From Arsukibacterium tuosuense (GTDB lineage Bacteria > Pseudomonadota > Gammaproteobacteria > Enterobacterales > Alteromonadaceae), in assembly GCF_900215315.1 (NCBI RefSeq), contig NZ_OBEB01000005.1, positions 1 through 64,000 of the forward strand: DNA of 64,000 nucleotides. The letters are read 5' to 3'. Both the position numbers and the translations under genes were made by a program. This document shows positions 25,385-39,505 of the stretch, piece by piece. Under the pieces are notes generated by a model. That model was not told where the DNA came from and did no database searches. It worked only from the letters and a program-made list of their open reading frames with translations. Each line of letters starts with the position of its first letter. Position 1 is the stretch's first letter.

Positions 25385-28312
25385 ATGCGTAAATTAAACC
25401 CGCTGGCGCTGGCTATTGCTGGCAGCTTACTCGCGTCTCCTTATGGCTATGCGCAACAGGAAACGGCTAAAGAAGAAGAAAAAGTTGAGCGAATTGAAGT
25501 AACTGGTTCGCGGATTAAAGGCGTTGATCTGGAAGGTACCCAACCTCTGGTAGTTATCTCTGCCGACGATATTAAAAATTCCGGCGCCAGCTCAATTTAT
25601 GATCTGTTAAAAGACTTAGGTCAGGTACGGGGGGGTAGTGGTACCTTCTCTACTTCTGAAAGCGGTGCCACTTCAACTTCTACTCCGGCAGGCCAGGCAG
25701 CTGCCTCGCTGCGTGGCTTAGGTCCCTCTTCTACCCTGACTCTGGTAAATGGCCGACGCATTGCTGCTTCTTCTTTTGCAGCAGGCACCCAGAACTTTGT
25801 TGACGTAAACAGTATTCCACTGGCAGCAATCGAACGGGTAGAAGTGCTGGCAACCGGTGCGTCTGCTATATATGGTGCTGACGCCGTTGCCGGGGTAATT
25901 AACTATATCCTGAAAACCGACTATGAAGGTGCAGAGGTTAATTTATCCTACGGTAACAGCACTGCATCCTCTGATGAAAGTAAGATAAACGCTAATATCC
26001 TGCTAGGTACTGAACTGGCTGGTGGTAACTTAACCCTGTTTGCAGATATCTATGATCGCAAAGGTTACACCGCACAGGACCGTGAGTTTACCCGCAATCC
26101 CAGCTTAGTCAGTAATTACTCCTATTTACCTAAGGGTGTGCCAAATATTTATTACTGGTCAGCAGTAGATGGCAACGAAATAGCCAGCCCAGCCTGCACC
26201 AGCCCGCTGGTGACCACGGAGTTGGGCGAACAGATTTGTGCTTACTATCCTAATCAGGATGATGTATTAGAAACTCCGTTTGAAAGCGCTTCTGCCGGTT
26301 TTAACTTCCGCAAAGAGTTCAGTAATGACGTAGTGTGGAATACCGACTTCTTCTACAGCCACACGTCGTCTGTTTCATCATCCAGCCCTGCGCCGATTAA
26401 CCAGGTAAGTGATGAGGAAGGCCCATGGGTGCAGGAAACCGCACTGGATGTGTTCCCGGATGAGCTGCGTGATTCCTTACTGGACCAGATTTATATCGAT
26501 CCATTTACCAGCGAAGCAGGTCAACGCCTGTGGGGTTTCCGGTTTGATGCCCGCTTTAACACGCCAAGAACCGTAGAAGTAACCAGCGATTCATTCCGGC
26601 TGGTTAGCAGCTTAGCCGGCAGCACCGAAAACTGGGACTGGGAAACTGCCGTGTTGCTGTCGCGTTCAGAATCAGAGCAGAAAGCCATTGCCGGCATTTA
26701 CAACCGTTATAAATACCACGCCGCCATCGCTGGCGAGCTGTGTCAGGATGGCAGTATTGCCAGTTACGACAGTGACGCTGACAGCTTAAGCTGCAATAGC
26801 GGTGCCGGTTTAGCCGGTGTATATAACCCGTTTTTGGCCAATGATCCGGCCAATGAAGCATTGCTGGGGCTGGCACAGGAAGTCCCGACCAGGGATGGTG
26901 TCAGCACAGTTTATGGTTGGGACGCGCGGGTAAGTGGAGATTTATTTGAATTTAACGGCCAGCTGGTTCGTTCAGCCTTTGGCCTCGAGCTTCGTAAGGA
27001 AGAAATTACCGATACACCATCTGCCAATGCCCAGGCCAGTGCGGCCAATGACTATCTGGTTGACGTGTTTGGTTTTGGCTCCAGCTTATCAGCTGCAGAC
27101 AGAACCCAGATGGCAGCTTTTGCTGAGATTTACGCACCACTGAGTGATACCGTCGAGCTGCAACTGGCTGGCCGTTACGATCACTACGACGATTTTGGTA
27201 GTACCTTTAACCCTAAAGTCGGCATTACCTGGCGGCCGCTGGACAGCCTGATTTTACGTGGTTCCTGGGCCACATCTTTCCGGGCACCTTCGTTGACTCA
27301 GGCTGGGGTAAAACTCAGAACCACTACCGCAACTTTTGACTGTAGTGCCAACCAAACCGTGTCAGATTTATACTGTGAAGGCGCCGGCTTTACCAGTAGC
27401 CCGAACGTGCTGGAGCTGGGCAACGCTGCCCTGCAGGCTGAAACCTCTGAGTCAGTTAGTTTAGGTTTTGGCTGGAGCCCGACCCGCGACACCACAATTA
27501 CCGTTGATTACTGGCAGTTTGAACATAAGAAACTGGTCGATACCGATATGACAGCCATGCTGGCCCGCACGGCTACCGACGCCAGTGTTCGTCATTGTGG
27601 TCTGGTGCCCGATGGCGAATTAGGTATCTCCTACGATCCGGCGCTGTGTGACGTTACCGACTTAGCGGGTCTTACCGTTGAAGACGATGGTGCTAACATG
27701 GCAGAGATCCTTGATGCCTGGGTTGAATATGACGATCCACGTTTTGCTGAATTGCCTTTGTTCCGTGATCACGTTATTCAGCTGGATAACGTTGGCCGCC
27801 AGGATGTCAGCGGTATTGATGCCCGTTTCAGCCACACTTTCGATTTAGCCGGTGGCCGTCTGGGTATGGATCTGGACTGGACCCACTACCTTGAATTTGA
27901 GCGCAATAAAGCGGGCTCAGATGAAGTTGAAGCATTGATTGGTACTTTCCGGTACCCGGAAAATATCGGTAGCGCCCGTATCTCATGGAGCGGTGAAGCA
28001 CTTTATCTGGGGCTGACTGCACTTTATACCTCATCATACCAGGACGATACTGCCCGCTTACGCGGTCGTAACCTGGACGAGTTGGACGAGCTAGGTCTGA
28101 TTGACGCTGAGGGTAATCGCGATGTGTCCTCCTGGACCACATTGCGGGCCAATATTGGTTATGACTTTGAACATGCTTCTATAAACTTCACTGTCGACAA
28201 CCTGCTTGATCGTGACCCGCCAGCAGTATTTGGCAGCAGTCGCGGTTTCGACTCTATCAACCACAACGCCTATGGCCGCAACTATCGTGTATCCTTTAGC
28301 TATTTCTTTTAA
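25385..28312 (+). CDS. TonB-dependent receptor of the cyanophycin locus
   Basis: This 975-residue precursor has a signal peptide (to about residue 23, SPYGYAQQ) and a TonB-box-like RIEVTGSRIKG at about 36-46. A plug domain (about 50-170, with GLGPSSTLTLVNGRRIA and GASAIYGADAVAGVINYI) and a 22-strand type barrel ending in RVSFSYFF follow. There is no carboxypeptidase-like extension, unlike the other receptor in the window. The position between a cyanophycinase and a dipeptide-processing pair makes beta-Asp-Arg or larger cyanophycin fragments the likely cargo. That is inference. Confidence 0.87.
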   Translation: MRKLNPLALAIAGSLLASPYGYAQQETAKEEEKVERIEVTGSRIKGVDLEGTQPLVVISADDIKNSGASSIYDLLKDLGQVRGGSGTFSTSESGATSTSTPAGQAAASLRGLGPSSTLTLVNGRRIAASSFAAGTQNFVDVNSIPLAAIERVEVLATGASAIYGADAVAGVINYILKTDYEGAEVNLSYGNSTASSDESKINANILLGTELAGGNLTLFADIYDRKGYTAQDREFTRNPSLVSNYSYLPKGVPNIYYWSAVDGNEIASPACTSPLVTTELGEQICAYYPNQDDVLETPFESASAGFNFRKEFSNDVVWNTDFFYSHTSSVSSSSPAPINQVSDEEGPWVQETALDVFPDELRDSLLDQIYIDPFTSEAGQRLWGFRFDARFNTPRTVEVTSDSFRLVSSLAGSTENWDWETAVLLSRSESEQKAIAGIYNRYKYHAAIAGELCQDGSIASYDSDADSLSCNSGAGLAGVYNPFLANDPANEALLGLAQEVPTRDGVSTVYGWDARVSGDLFEFNGQLVRSAFGLELRKEEITDTPSANAQASAANDYLVDVFGFGSSLSAADRTQMAAFAEIYAPLSDTVELQLAGRYDHYDDFGSTFNPKVGITWRPLDSLILRGSWATSFRAPSLTQAGVKLRTTTATFDCSANQTVSDLYCEGAGFTSSPNVLELGNAALQAETSESVSLGFGWSPTRDTTITVDYWQFEHKKLVDTDMTAMLARTATDASVRHCGLVPDGELGISYDPALCDVTDLAGLTVEDDGANMAEILDAWVEYDDPRFAELPLFRDHVIQLDNVGRQDVSGIDARFSHTFDLAGGRLGMDLDWTHYLEFERNKAGSDEVEALIGTFRYPENIGSARISWSGEALYLGLTALYTSSYQDDTARLRGRNLDELDELGLIDAEGNRDVSSWTTLRANIGYDFEHASINFTVDNLLDRDPPAVFGSSRGFDSINHNAYGRNYRVSFSYFF

Positions 28313-28323
28313 TTAGCAAAGAC

Positions 28324-28357
28324 GCGGGCGTGAAATGATTGTCAGGTTCACGCCCGC
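28324..28357 (+). promoter_or_regulatory. Intercistronic hairpin, receptor to permease
   Basis: GCGGGCGTGAA (28324-28334) and TTCACGCCCGC (28347-28357) form a perfect 11-bp GC-rich stem. No T-run follows and the next gene starts 32 bp later. It may stabilise the upstream receptor mRNA or partially terminate, which would lower expression of the downstream permease and peptidase. Confidence 0.55.
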
Positions 28358-28389
28358 ACATTACCGATAGCTACCACAAGGCTTACACT

Positions 28390-29874
28390 ATGGCTAACCA
28401 AGTAAAACAACCGGTGTCGATGCCGGACGCCTTTGTCATCCTGTTTTTTGTGATGATTCTGGCGGCTCTGGCATCCCATCTTATCCCGGCAGGCTCATTC
28501 GATATTATTGAAGTGGCTGTTGAAACCGACAGTGCCGTAAAAACCAAAAGCCGGATAGACCCTACCAGCTTTACTCTGGCAACTGACAGCAACGCCGGTG
28601 TACCGCTGTTTGCTGAAGGCGGCGGTGTCGGCTTTTTAAATTATGCCTTTGAGGGTATGGTTTCCGGCAATAAATGGGGCTCTGCAGTCGGCGTTATCGC
28701 TTTTATCCTGCTAACTGGTGGTGCTTTTGGCATCATTATGAAAACCGGCGCTATCCACAATGGCATTCTGGCGTTAATAGAAAAAACCAAACGGCTGGAG
28801 TTTCTGTTTATTCCGCTGTTATTCGTGCTGTTTTCACTGGGCGGCGCCATCTTTGGTATGGGTGAAGAGGCCATTGCCTTTTGTATCGTGCTACTACCGT
28901 TAATGCTGGCGCTGGGATACGATGCTATTACCACCGTACTGGTAACCTACATCGCTACCCAGATTGGCTTTGCGACCAGTTGGATGAACCCGTTTAATGT
29001 GGCTATTGCCCAGGGCATTGCAGAGATTCCGCTGTTATCGGGTGCGGACTTACGGCTGGTCATGTGGCTGGTATTTACCCTGTTCGGGGTTATTTTTACT
29101 ATGCGCTACGCGGCCAGAATTAAACGCGACCCAAGCAGTTCACTCAGCTATGCCAGCGATCAAAAGTTACGCAGTCAACAGCAACAGCAAGCCGTTAATA
29201 GTTACAGCACCATCGACAGTATTATTTTACTGGCGTTTTTTGCCGGTTTAGTCTGGATAATCTGGGGTGTGACAGTACGCCAGTATTATATTCCGGAAAT
29301 TGCCAGCCAGTTTTTTACCATTGGTATCGTGATAGCAGTCATTGCTGTCATTGGTAAACGGCTCAGAGTTAATGAAGCAGCCGATGGTTTTAAACAGGGC
29401 GCCAGCGAATTGCTGCCGGCGGCACTTATTGTCGGTATGGCCAAAGGTATAGTACTGCTGCTCGGCGGTGACAACCCGGAAACCCCGTCAGTGTTAAATA
29501 CCCTGCTTTACTACTCTGGCCAGGCGCTCGGCGACTTACCTGCCTATTTATCTGCCTGGCTAATGCTGGTTATTCAGTCGGTATTTAATTTCTTTGTCGC
29601 CTCTGGCTCTGGCCAGGCAGCGCTGACCATGCCGCTAATTGCACCACTGGCCGATATGGTTGGCTTAAGCCGGCAAATTGCCGTACTGGCTTTTCAACTG
29701 GGCGATGGCCTGACTAACTGTATTATTCCTACTTCTGCCGCACTTATCGGCTGCCTGGGCGTGGTTCGGGTAGACTGGACCATCTGGCTGAAATTCGTCT
29801 GGAAATTACAACTTTGGCTGTTTGCCCTGGCCAGTATCTTTATGCTGGTTGCGGTTGCTATCGGCTATCAGTAA
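28390..29874 (+). CDS. YfcC-family inner-membrane permease
   Basis: This 494-residue protein has about 11-12 TM segments and the YfcC/DcuC-like pattern: SMPDAFVILFFVMILAALAS at the start, an early periplasmic loop, and two symmetry-related hairpins. FGMGEEAIAFCIVLLPL and VASGSGQAALTMPLIAPLAD mark these hairpins. ATG 28390 is preferred over an in-frame start 17 codons upstream because YfcC proteins begin with this hydrophilic stretch. It is followed after 10 bp by an isoaspartyl dipeptidase. Family members move amino acids or peptides; the likely cargo here is beta-Asp-Arg. Confidence 0.85.
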   Translation: MANQVKQPVSMPDAFVILFFVMILAALASHLIPAGSFDIIEVAVETDSAVKTKSRIDPTSFTLATDSNAGVPLFAEGGGVGFLNYAFEGMVSGNKWGSAVGVIAFILLTGGAFGIIMKTGAIHNGILALIEKTKRLEFLFIPLLFVLFSLGGAIFGMGEEAIAFCIVLLPLMLALGYDAITTVLVTYIATQIGFATSWMNPFNVAIAQGIAEIPLLSGADLRLVMWLVFTLFGVIFTMRYAARIKRDPSSSLSYASDQKLRSQQQQQAVNSYSTIDSIILLAFFAGLVWIIWGVTVRQYYIPEIASQFFTIGIVIAVIAVIGKRLRVNEAADGFKQGASELLPAALIVGMAKGIVLLLGGDNPETPSVLNTLLYYSGQALGDLPAYLSAWLMLVIQSVFNFFVASGSGQAALTMPLIAPLADMVGLSRQIAVLAFQLGDGLTNCIIPTSAALIGCLGVVRVDWTIWLKFVWKLQLWLFALASIFMLVAVAIGYQ

Positions 29875-29884
29875 CGAGGTTATT

Positions 29885-31066
29885 TTGAACACAATTTTTC
29901 TGATAAAAAATGTTGAGGTTTACGCGCCACAGCCGCTCGGTAAACAAGACATTGTGCTGGCCGGCGGTAAAATTATTGCCATTGGTCAGCAGTTTAATAC
30001 TGGCAGTAGCGACTTACCGCTAACGGTAATTGATGGCAGTGGCAGCATTGCCGTACCGGGCTTTGTTGATTCACTGGTGCACTTTATTGGCGGTGGTGGC
30101 GAAGGCGGCTTTGCCACCCGTACCCCGGAAATGCAGCTGACTGATGCCACCCTGGGCGGCGTTACCACGGCCATTGGCGTGTTGGGTACTGATGCCACCA
30201 CCCGTACTCTTACCAATTTGCTGGCAAAAGCCCATGCCTTACAAACGGAAGGCATTACTACCTATTGTCATACCGGTTCTTATCAGGTGCCTTGTCGCAC
30301 CCTGACGGGCAGCATCACTGACGATCTTATTCTGATTGATAAATTCATTGGTGTTGGCGAAATTGCGATAAGCGATCATCGTTCATCGCAGCCGACTACG
30401 GATGAAATCAGAAAAGTGGCATCAGCCGCTAAAGTTGGCGGTATTCTGTCTGGTAAAGGTGGCACCGTCAGCGTGCATATGGGCGCCGGCGAGCGTATTC
30501 TGCAACCGATTTATGATGCCGTTGCGGGTACAGAGCTTAGTTTAAAGCAGTTTTACCCTACCCACATGAACCGTAACCGCGCAGTATTTGAGGCAGGTCT
30601 GGAATTCGCCGGCCAGGGTGGCGTAATCGACTTTACCACCAGTACCACAGCATACGATCTGGAGCATGGTGAAGTTGCTGCTGCTGCTGCACTGGCTGAG
30701 GCGCTACAGGCAGGTATTAACCCGCTGCAACTGACCCTAAGCTCAGACGGCAATGCCAGTCTGCCAATCTACAGTGACAATGGCGACTTGCTGGGCCTGC
30801 AGGTTGGCCAGGTAAGTACGCTGTTTCAATCGGCACGCGATGCCATCTTAAGCCATAAAGTCAGTATCAGTGACGCTATCTGTGCCATCACTCACTCGCC
30901 GGCCGCCGTGCTTGGGCTGCAACAAAAAGGTAGGCTGGCCGCAGGCTTAGACGCCGATCTGGTACTGCTAAATCGCGACGATCTGGCTATAAATCAGGTT
31001 TTTGCGATGGGTAAGCAATTGGTCCTAAACGGCAAGGCCACTGTAAAAGGCATGTTTGAACGCTAG
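29885..31066 (+). CDS. iadA: Isoaspartyl dipeptidase (M38), altered metal site
   Basis: This 393-residue metal-dependent amidohydrolase releases aspartate from beta-aspartyl dipeptides. The start is TTG with GAGG 5 bp upstream; the protein then begins MNTIFLIKNVEVYAP as IadA does. Compared with remembered E. coli IadA, metal ligands His198 (SVHMG), His227 (PTHMNRN) and Asp288 (SSDGN) are kept. The first HxH histidine is Leu64 (VDSLVHFIGGGGE; His66 kept). The bridging carboxylated lysine position appears to be Glu159 (GVGEIAISDH). A mononuclear or Glu-bridged site is possible. The other family blocks, such as GGGGE and TRTPE, are intact, so it is not a simple pseudogene. Confidence 0.83.
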   Translation: MNTIFLIKNVEVYAPQPLGKQDIVLAGGKIIAIGQQFNTGSSDLPLTVIDGSGSIAVPGFVDSLVHFIGGGGEGGFATRTPEMQLTDATLGGVTTAIGVLGTDATTRTLTNLLAKAHALQTEGITTYCHTGSYQVPCRTLTGSITDDLILIDKFIGVGEIAISDHRSSQPTTDEIRKVASAAKVGGILSGKGGTVSVHMGAGERILQPIYDAVAGTELSLKQFYPTHMNRNRAVFEAGLEFAGQGGVIDFTTSTTAYDLEHGEVAAAAALAEALQAGINPLQLTLSSDGNASLPIYSDNGDLLGLQVGQVSTLFQSARDAILSHKVSISDAICAITHSPAAVLGLQQKGRLAAGLDADLVLLNRDDLAINQVFAMGKQLVLNGKATVKGMFER

Positions 31067-31126
31067 AAATACTAACCAACGGCTTTTCGCATAAATATAT
31101 GCATAAACACTATAATGGCTAACCAT

Positions 31127-31152
31127 AAAAAGCTGCTTCGGCAGCTTTTTTT
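31127..31152 (+). terminator. Terminator of the cyanophycin operon
   Basis: AAAAAGCTGC-TTCG-GCAGCTTTTTTTT is a classic Rho-independent terminator with a UUCG tetraloop and a long T-run, about 60 bp after iadA. It separates the locus from gltBD. Confidence 0.92.
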
Positions 31153-31236
31153 TATGCCAAACTGGTATTGATGGCGGAAATAACGCCAATTCATGTAATT
31201 TATTTTCACTTTAAAGCCAGCACATCCAGTTTATGA

Positions 31237-31335
31237 TAGACGGCCAGACGGATAAACTTCACTTGCTTTTTCGGCTTTTTCTTAGTATACCTGTTCATCT
31301 TGGTGGGTTTAGACGGCCAAACGAATTAGATTCGT
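31237..31335 (+). promoter_or_regulatory. Repeated operator-like sites upstream of gltB
   Basis: In the 413-bp gap before gltB, TAGACGGCCAGACGGATA (31237-31254) recurs as TAGACGGCCAAACGAATTA (31310-31328), 73 bp later. That is about seven helical turns, so both sites face the same way. The second overlaps a perfect dyad ACGAAT-TAG-ATTCGT (31321-31335). AGACGGCC also resembles the MetJ half-site AGACGTCT, but weakly. The rest of the gap is AT-rich; I cannot fix the promoter boxes. Confidence 0.5.
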
Positions 31336-31479
31336 ACAAACTACAACGCATTGACCACTGATTTATCATTGAAAGAACTCTCGTTATTTTCTTTCAGTAG
31401 CAAATAATCAGACCATAAGAATAATAATTCATATTTATTAAATAATTATACATTTGCAAGGCAAGTTTGGAGGTAAGTC

Positions 31480-37372
<5,893 letters not shown>

Positions 37373-37395
37373 ATCCGCAAGTATAAAGCTAATCG

Positions 37396-37490
37396 GGTTG
37401 GCTGCATGCAGTTGCCAACCGCTAAGCCGGAGTTAATAAGCGAGATTAGGTTTGCCCTAAGCCAACCGTCTACGCCCTGGACGGGCGTAG
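37396..37490 (+). terminator. Two hairpins between gltD and rraA
   Basis: GGTTGGC (37396-37402) pairs with GCCAACC (37414-37420), and CTACGCCC (37470-37477) pairs with GGGCGTAG (37483-37490). Neither has a T-run. They may be 3'-end structures of gltBD or leader structures of rraA. The 213-bp gap holds no convincing ORF. Confidence 0.4.
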
Positions 37491-37585
37491 AGGAGTCTAT
37501 AGGGACATATTCACGACGTGTTGGCGTGGGCAAACCGGTTCGAGCAATACTCATAGCTCTACGCAACAACCAAAGGACTAAACCC

Positions 37586-38068
37586 ATGCCCTCATTTACC
37601 CTACCCGATCTCTGCGACGCTCACGCCAACTGCATCCGCGTAGCCGAGCCAATCTTTCAAAACTATGGTGGCAAAGCCGCCTTTGGCGGGCAAATTGTTA
37701 CCGTAAAATGCTTTGAAGATAACTCCAAAGTTAAACAACTGGTGGCAACCCCGGGCCAGGGCAAAGTGCTGGTAGTTGATGGCGGTGGCTCAAAACGCCA
37801 TGCGCTGCTCGGCGATATGCTGGCCGAACAAGCTGCAGCCAATGGCTGGGAAGGTATTATTATCAACGGCTGTATTCGCGATATCGACGAAATACGCCAA
37901 ACCCCACTAGGCGTGCAGGCGCTGGGTATTCACCCAATGAAAACCGACAAGCGGGATTTGGGTGATATCAACCTGACGGTGACCTTCGCCGGAGTCGACT
38001 TTATCCCAGGCCAGTATTTGTATGCCGATAATAATGGGGTATTGGTGGCGACGAAGCAGTTGGTGTAA
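37586..38068 (+). CDS. rraA: RraA, regulator of RNase E activity
   Basis: The product has 160 residues, the family size. RraA binds the C-terminal scaffold of RNase E and inhibits the degradosome. Visible blocks are [36 protein letters not shown] and [17 protein letters not shown] 37586 with AAAGGA upstream is clearly the start; the open frame extends 60 codons further upstream without homology. The last 65 bp of the coding region recur in decayed form 3.5 kb downstream. Confidence 0.95.
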   Translation: MPSFTLPDLCDAHANCIRVAEPIFQNYGGKAAFGGQIVTVKCFEDNSKVKQLVATPGQGKVLVVDGGGSKRHALLGDMLAEQAAANGWEGIIINGCIRDIDEIRQTPLGVQALGIHPMKTDKRDLGDINLTVTFAGVDFIPGQYLYADNNGVLVATKQLV

Positions 38069-38091
38069 GTAGCTTTATTTTCAACGAAAAT

Positions 38092-38466
38092 TCAGAACGG
38101 TTCGCACGCTGTTCCTTGATGAAAAATCATCTGCCATTTTTCGCGATCAAAGCGCCAGATTGAACTCCGCACCGAATAACTCAGGCCATCACATTCTGCA
38201 CGCTGTATCGTAGCGCGGTAGGTTAACTGCGCCAGACCTTCAGATAAAACCCGGCACTCAAAATCTTGCTGGCTGATAACAGGTGGCGCTTCAGTTGGCA
38301 AGCGCTCAAGCACATCAGCTTTACCAAAACAGCGGCCAGTCGCTGCAATCTCATAAAAATCATCGGCCAGATAGCTGTCCAAAAGCTGCACTGACAACCG
38401 GGTTGCAGGCTGTACAAGCAGCTGTTCCAGTTCAGTTAGTTGCTGTTTGAGGATTATGCTATCCAT
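38092..38466 (-). CDS. DUF4440 / NTF2-like protein
   Basis: This 124-residue protein has the SnoaL/NTF2-like alpha+beta layout: an N-terminal helix (LKQQLTELEQLLVQP), LLDSYLADDFYEIAATGRCF, then beta strands ending IWRFDREKWQMIFHQGT. This matches DUF4440 proteins of unknown function that form cone-shaped small-molecule pockets. ATG 38466 is chosen over an earlier in-frame start because of the GGA before it and the usual family length. It is convergent with rraA, 23 bp apart. Confidence 0.75.
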   Translation of the reverse strand: MDSIILKQQLTELEQLLVQPATRLSVQLLDSYLADDFYEIAATGRCFGKADVLERLPTEAPPVISQQDFECRVLSEGLAQLTYRATIQRAECDGLSYSVRSSIWRFDREKWQMIFHQGTACEPF

Positions 38467-38563
38467 GTAGTTCCAGATCCGGTCATTGGAAAAATAATTA
38501 ACCCTCACTATAGAAAAGAAAAGCCGCAATTGGCTTTCTCTCATAAAAATAGGAGTTTTAAAT

Positions 38564-38731
38564 ATGTATTACATTATTCTGGAAACGTTACCACTTTTTA
38601 CCGCAATCGCGTACATGATTGCAGAATATTTCAAATTGGATTTCCCCTAAAACACTAACCACTTTACCTGGTTTGGCATCGGCTTCGTAATTTTGGCTAC
38701 CGGTGCTTGCTGGTTTATTTGGCGAAAGTAA
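38564..38731 (+). pseudogene. Small membrane protein gene split by in-frame TAA
   Basis: AGGAG and an 8-bp spacer precede ATG 38564. The frame runs 28 codons (MYYIILETLPLFTAIAYMIA...) to TAA at 38648-38650. It then continues without a stop for 26 codons (...FTWFGIGFVILATGACWFIW..) to TAA at 38729. Both halves are hydrophobic helices with a short polar link, as expected for one two-TM protein of about 55 residues. A point mutation or suppressed stop is likely. The first half may still be made as a 28-residue peptide. Confidence 0.6.
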
Positions 38732-38786
38732 CTTTTTAGCAAACGACCAAGTCAGCTAGGCGATCAGCTTTTTTGGACCTAGCATT

Positions 38787-39101
38787 TTACGCCACTGATT
38801 TACTAATATTTTGCGAAACGACATACGCCTTGTACTGGGCGTCAATTCTGAAGAACACGTCTACCGGCGCGTTATAAACCCGCTTAATCTTGGTTGCCAG
38901 CTCAATACTCAACTCACTTTCACCGTTTATAAAACGGGTAATGGTAGATTTAGCCACATTAAGATCACGGGCGGCATCAGCTGCAGTCAGGTTCTTACGC
39001 TGCAGGAAACGCTTAAAGTGCGCGCCAGCGCCCTTTGGTGCGCCAATCAGGCCCATCTCACGCAGATTTTCACTGGTCAGTAATTCAGTACTATTTTTCA
39101 T
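38787..39101 (-). CDS. HigA-like XRE antitoxin
   Basis: This 104-residue protein has a helix-turn-helix FLQRKNLTAADAARDLNV and KSTITRFINGESELS, then IELATKIKRVYNAPVDVFFRID, the HigA/VapI addiction-module antidote pattern. ATG 39101 is preferred over an in-frame GTG because AGGTGA fits it. The gene upstream on the same strand encodes a 92-residue protein, the usual place of the toxin in higBA operons. A 10-bp palindrome CAGCGCGCTG (39126-39135) lies in the 66-bp gap and is a candidate operator. Confidence 0.75.
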   Translation of the reverse strand: MKNSTELLTSENLREMGLIGAPKGAGAHFKRFLQRKNLTAADAARDLNVAKSTITRFINGESELSIELATKIKRVYNAPVDVFFRIDAQYKAYVVSQNISKSVA

Positions 39102-39167
39102 ATCATTAATCACCTTTGTTCAGAGCAGCGCGCTGAAATTACCCAACACGCTTTATGTCAATCCAAC

Positions 39168-39446
39168 TTAGCCGTAGTGAATAACCTCAATCAGCAGCAT
39201 TTCGTTCCCTTCACTTTCCCCCAACAGACCGGCCACCACAAACTGAAAGTTTTCCCGTATCGATACACTGAAACCGTTGCCTTCCAGCACCATATCGCCT
39301 AACAAGACTTCCTTGGCCTCCTGCAGTGATATCGCATTAACCAGAACATCAATCACATCCGTTATTTCTTCTCTGGCAACGGCAGATAGGCTGTTAATAG
39401 CTGCCTCTGTACTTGCTTCCTTTCCCGGTTTAACAACTACCCGCAA
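39168..39446 (-). CDS. 92-residue protein, candidate divergent toxin
   Basis: This gene starts with TTG behind a perfect AAGGAGGT Shine-Dalgarno. The protein has a helical N-terminal half (VAREEITDVIDVLVNAISLQ) and a beta-rich end (FSVSIRENFQFVVAGLLGES, LLIEVIHYG). I do not recognise the family. The strand pattern and the size recall RelE/HigB toxins, but the catalytic residues of that family are not evident. Its position ahead of a HigA-like gene is the main argument for a toxin. It could also be an unrelated small protein. Confidence 0.5.
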   Translation of the reverse strand: MRVVVKPGKEASTEAAINSLSAVAREEITDVIDVLVNAISLQEAKEVLLGDMVLEGNGFSVSIRENFQFVVAGLLGESEGNEMLLIEVIHYG

Positions 39447-39505
39447 TAGTCACCTCCTTGTTCGCTGCCCTTATCAGAGATATAACTATTCTAGACGCAA
39501 GTTGC

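Noticed and set aside
25385-28312. Siderophore receptor
   Set aside because: No siderophore genes or Fur-like box are seen, and the context is cyanophycin degradation.
31237-31328. MetJ operator before gltB
   Set aside because: AGACGGCC matches AGACGTCT at too few positions and no methionine gene is nearby; kept only as an unnamed operator.
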